Positions 5,002 to 5,205 of a DNA stretch of 5,205 bases are shown piece after piece. A program made the position numbers and the translations under genes. This stretch comes from Dehalococcoidia bacterium. Lineage in GTDB: Bacteria; Chloroflexota; Dehalococcoidia; GIF9; AB-539-J10. Location: positions 1 to 5,205 of the forward strand of contig JAUWGN010000090.1 in NCBI GenBank assembly GCA_030606385.1, written 5' to 3'. Every line of letters starts with the position of its first letter. Within the stretch, counting starts at the first letter, position 1. The notes under the pieces were generated by a model, which saw only the letters and a list, made by a program, of their open reading frames with translations, did not search any database and was not told where the DNA came from.

Positions 5002-5205
5002 ATGGAGACTTTAGGTATATATGCACCTCGTTTAGTAACAAAGAGACAGGGCTTTACACCCGGACATCGTGCCTGTTCAGGGTGCGCTGAGGCTCTAGCA
5101 GTGAAGCTTGTAATGAAAGCTTTGGGCAGGAATGTAATTGTTGCTATGTCTACCGGATGTATGGAAGTCACATCTACGCAGCTTCCCTATACTGCCTGGG
5201 AAATT
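5002..5205 (+). CDS. porB: Pyruvate (2-oxoacid):ferredoxin oxidoreductase beta subunit PorB, N-terminal 68 residues (right edge truncates it)
   Basis: The frame is open from ATG 5002 to the last base of the window. GHRACSGCAEALAVKLVMKA (21-40) is the start of the PorB ThDP/Fe-S domain. Cys25 and Cys28 are the first two ligands of its [4Fe-4S] cluster, and Cys53 in STGCMEV (50-56) is the third. LPYTAWEI (61-68) matches the conserved PYTAW stretch that follows in PorB proteins. PorB binds thiamine diphosphate and carries electrons from the hydroxyethyl intermediate to the ferredoxin domain of the gamma-delta protein. The full protein is normally about 290-320 residues, so roughly three quarters lies beyond the window. 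The N-terminal part before Cys25 (METLGIYAPRLVTKRQGFTP) is normal for the family. Confidence 0.92.
   Translation, partial: METLGIYAPRLVTKRQGFTPGHRACSGCAEALAVKLVMKALGRNVIVAMSTGCMEVTSTQLPYTAWEI

Noticed and set aside
1..5205. A hidden new system (defence, mobile element, CRISPR, large RNA)
   Set aside because: No transposase, integrase, repeat array, toxin-antitoxin pair or long structured non-coding stretch is present. All gaps between genes are under 135 bases and the genes belong to known families.

Overview
The window is ordinary bacterial chromosome with two divergent gene blocks that meet at a short promoter region around 1703-1791. Bacterial signals include a sigma70-like promoter in front of tRNA-Ser, clear Shine-Dalgarno sites, a CCA-encoding class II tRNA-Ser and moderate GC. 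The fused gamma-delta Por subunit and the type of Ca2+/Na+ antiporter remind me of anaerobic or uncultured Chloroflexota (Dehalococcoidia-like). That lineage is a guess from memory, not something the sequence proves.

Minus-strand block, read from about 1750 down to 1: a tRNA-Ser(CGA) promoter, then tRNA-Ser(CGA) (1613-1702). Next is a 74-codon stub that is recognisably the N-terminus of a class III aminotransferase (1367-1591), then an AT-rich spacer. The block ends with a near-complete but different class III (glutamate-1-semialdehyde aminomutase-like) PLP aminotransferase, which starts at 1236 and runs off the left edge.

Plus-strand block, 1792 to the end: a calcium/sodium antiporter of the CaCA superfamily (TTG start, no visible Shine-Dalgarno). 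Then come tRNA-Arg(CCG) (2820-2891) and a 2-oxoacid:ferredoxin oxidoreductase operon. The operon order is a fused gamma + ferredoxin (delta) subunit (2905-3795), the alpha subunit PorA (3792-4961, 4-nt overlap), and the beta subunit PorB (from 5002, cut by the right edge). Together the Por subunits form a ThDP/Fe-S enzyme. It interconverts pyruvate (or a related 2-oxoacid) + CoA and acetyl-CoA + CO2 with ferredoxin as electron carrier, which points to an anaerobic metabolism.

I see no defence system, mobile element, CRISPR array or clearly new system. The points most worth a second look are the decayed aminotransferase stub between tRNA-Ser and the intact aminotransferase, and the placement of both tRNAs directly in front of protein-coding starts. 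Lesser ones are the gamma-delta Por fusion with an altered second ferredoxin motif, and the leaderless-looking TTG start of the antiporter.
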